From JBDTGE01 sp050742975 (GTDB lineage Bacteria; Actinomycetota; Actinomycetes; Mycobacteriales; Jatrophihabitantaceae): DNA of 25,387 nt. The stretch spans positions 1-25,387 of the forward strand of contig JBOGDQ010000195.1 in the NCBI GenBank assembly GCA_050742975.1, given 5' to 3'. Shown one piece after another: positions 24,428-25,387 of this stretch (within the stretch, counting starts at the first letter, position 1; every line of letters starts with the position of its first letter). A program made the translations under genes and the position numbers. The notes beneath the pieces were generated by a model. That model worked only from the letters and a program-made list of their open reading frames with translations. It made no database searches and was not told the DNA's origin.

Positions 24428-24477
24428 GGAGGCGATGCGCCTACCTCCGGCCGGGCCATCGCCGATGGCCCGCCGGA
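24428..24477. repeat. Two adjacent hairpins, the second very strong
   Basis: First: AGGCG-ATG-CGCCT (24430-24442). Second: TCCGG (24446-24450), a one-base bulge, CGGGCCATCG (24452-24461), one central base, then CGATGGCCCG (24463-24472) and CCGGA (24473-24477), a 15-bp imperfect palindrome. There is no T-run. It could be an operator for a dimeric regulator or an RNA structure. Confidence 0.5.
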
Positions 24478-24522
24478 ACTCCAGTCCCCGACCGGGCGCC
24501 CTGTTTGCGCCTTCCCAACCCC

Positions 24523-24552
24523 GGCCGGCACCAAACAATCGGCGGCCGGCAC
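24523..24552 (+). repeat. Short direct repeat spaced by 21 bases
   Basis: GGCCGGCAC occurs at 24523-24531 and again at 24544-24552, a start-to-start distance of 21 bases, or two helical turns. It lies 80 bases before the patatin-like gene and may be a regulator site. In GC-rich DNA chance is possible. Confidence 0.35.
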
Positions 24553-24631
24553 AAATGCGTTCGCGCGCCGGAATAGGAAGGAGAAACCTGACCTTGGACG
24601 ATTAACGGGCTTGTGCATATCGGAGGCAGCC

Positions 24632-25387
24632 ATGGGTGGATCGACGGCAGACAGCTCGCCGCCCGCTGCTCCTGGCGCGTCGGGTCGGGCCGACCGCAAG
24701 ATCGCGTTCGTGTTCCAGGGCGGTGGCAGCCTCAGCGCACCGCAGGTCGGGATGCTGCGGGCGCTGGTCCAGTCCGGAATCAGCCCCGACTTCGTCATCG
24801 GCACCTCCGCGGGCGCGCTCAATGCCGTCGCGTTCGCGACCGACCCCGGCCCCCGGGGCGTGCAGCGGCTGGAGGACCTCTGGCTGACCCTGCGCCGTCG
24901 GCACGTCGCACGGATCTCGGCACGCAACCTGGCTCGCGCCGTCATCGGACGCAGTGACGGCCTGCTCGACTCGGCTCCGCTGGTGCAGCTGCTCCGGACG
25001 AACTTCGTCCCGCCGATCCTGGACGACACCGCGATCCCCGCTCACGTGGTGGCGACCGAGCTGCTGTCCGGCGAACCGGTCGTCATCTCCCACGGTGACA
25101 CCACGACGGCCCTGCTCGCGTCGTCGGCCTTCCCCGGGATCTTCCCGCCGGTCCAGCGCGGATCGCTGCGGCTCATCGACGGCGGCGTCGGAGCGGACAT
25201 ACCGGTGCTGCAGGCCGAGGCTCTCGGCGCGGACGTGTCGTACGTGCTGCCGGCAGCCGTCTCGGACGTCCGCACCCCCACCCTGCGCGGGCCGCTTGCG
25301 ATGGCCTACCACGCGCTCGGCCAGATTCTGGAGTCCACCGCCCGCCGCGACGCGAAGGCGGCACGGGGCGAGGTGTACCTGCTACCC
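24632..25387 (+). CDS. Patatin-like phospholipase, 3' end outside the window
   Basis: The first 252 codons of a patatin-family lipid acyl hydrolase; the frame is open to the last base. The oxyanion motif is FQGGGSLSAPQVGML (28-42), the nucleophile is S59 in GTSAG, and the dyad Asp is D183 in LIDGGVGADIP. These enzymes remove acyl chains from phospholipids or other lipids with a Ser-Asp dyad. The ATG follows GGAGG by five bases, and a 20-residue flexible N-terminus precedes the domain. There is no signal peptide, so it acts in the cytoplasm or at the inner membrane face. It is divergent from the ferritin-like gene across a structured intergenic region. The substrate cannot be told. Confidence 0.9.
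   Translation, partial: MGGSTADSSPPAAPGASGRADRKIAFVFQGGGSLSAPQVGMLRALVQSGISPDFVIGTSAGALNAVAFATDPGPRGVQRLEDLWLTLRRRHVARISARNLARAVIGRSDGLLDSAPLVQLLRTNFVPPILDDTAIPAHVVATELLSGEPVVISHGDTTTALLASSAFPGIFPPVQRGSLRLIDGGVGADIPVLQAEALGADVSYVLPAAVSDVRTPTLRGPLAMAYHALGQILESTARRDAKAARGEVYLLP

Larger units (their letters stand above)
24306..24631. other. Divergent intergenic region between ferritin-like and patatin-like genes
   Basis: About 330 bases without a credible gene; frames here have no ribosome sites or recognisable protein patterns. It holds the hairpins and the 21-base-spaced direct repeat listed separately, and a locally AT-richer stretch near 24530-24620 just before the patatin gene. It must contain both promoters, but no SigF-type site was found in it. 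Confidence 0.6.

Overview
The window is very GC-rich, with many GTG and TTG starts, ATGA/GTGA gene overlaps, an apparently leaderless gene, ANTAR regulators, a nickel superoxide dismutase and a SigB/SigF-type sigma factor. Together these point to a chromosomal segment of a free-living, soil-type actinomycete (Actinomycetota). A Frankia/Geodermatophilus/Jatrophihabitans-like group is a guess only. I see no rRNA, tRNA, CRISPR array or insertion sequence.

Region 1 (23-8827) is a metabolic block of two divergent, tightly overlapping operons. Leftward: a TPP-dependent pyruvate-oxidase/acetolactate-synthase-like enzyme, a four-helix membrane protein, a gluconate 2-dehydrogenase subunit-3-like protein, a GMC flavin oxidoreductase and an enolase-superfamily sugar-acid dehydratase-like enzyme. 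Rightward: a short-chain dehydrogenase with a C-terminal membrane helix, a small membrane protein and a GH15 glycoside hydrolase. Gene content suggests glycan release, sugar oxidation and keto-acid handling; no substrate can be read from the sequence.

Region 2 (8859-10039) holds a small Rho_N/SAP-like protein, then a lower-GC insertion: a leaderless Panacea-domain antitoxin-like gene and a short overlapping ORF that looks like the 5' remnant of its partner toxin.

Region 3 (9993-17804) is regulatory and stress-related: two STAS proteins without the usual phosphorylatable serine, a PAS-GAF-histidine kinase-receiver-ANTAR fusion, DUF6328 and CDF membrane proteins behind nickel superoxide dismutase (sodN), a SigB/SigF-family sigma factor, an unknown small protein, and a GAF-ANTAR regulator.

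Region 4 (17810-25387) has topoisomerase IB with an MFS exporter, a Pol-less LigD-type ligase, a DUF3040-like protein, a hemerythrin-like protein with a six-codon leader ORF, a membrane protein, a ferritin-like protein and a patatin-like phospholipase cut by the window end.

The most striking pattern is not a gene. At least six intergenic sites, plus weaker ones, match the SigB/SigF consensus GTTT-N15/16-GGGWAN, correctly placed and oriented in front of genes around the sigma gene itself. The right two thirds of the window therefore reads as a general-stress (SigF-type) regulon island: oxidative defence, iron/oxygen binding, DNA topology, efflux and partner-switching regulators.
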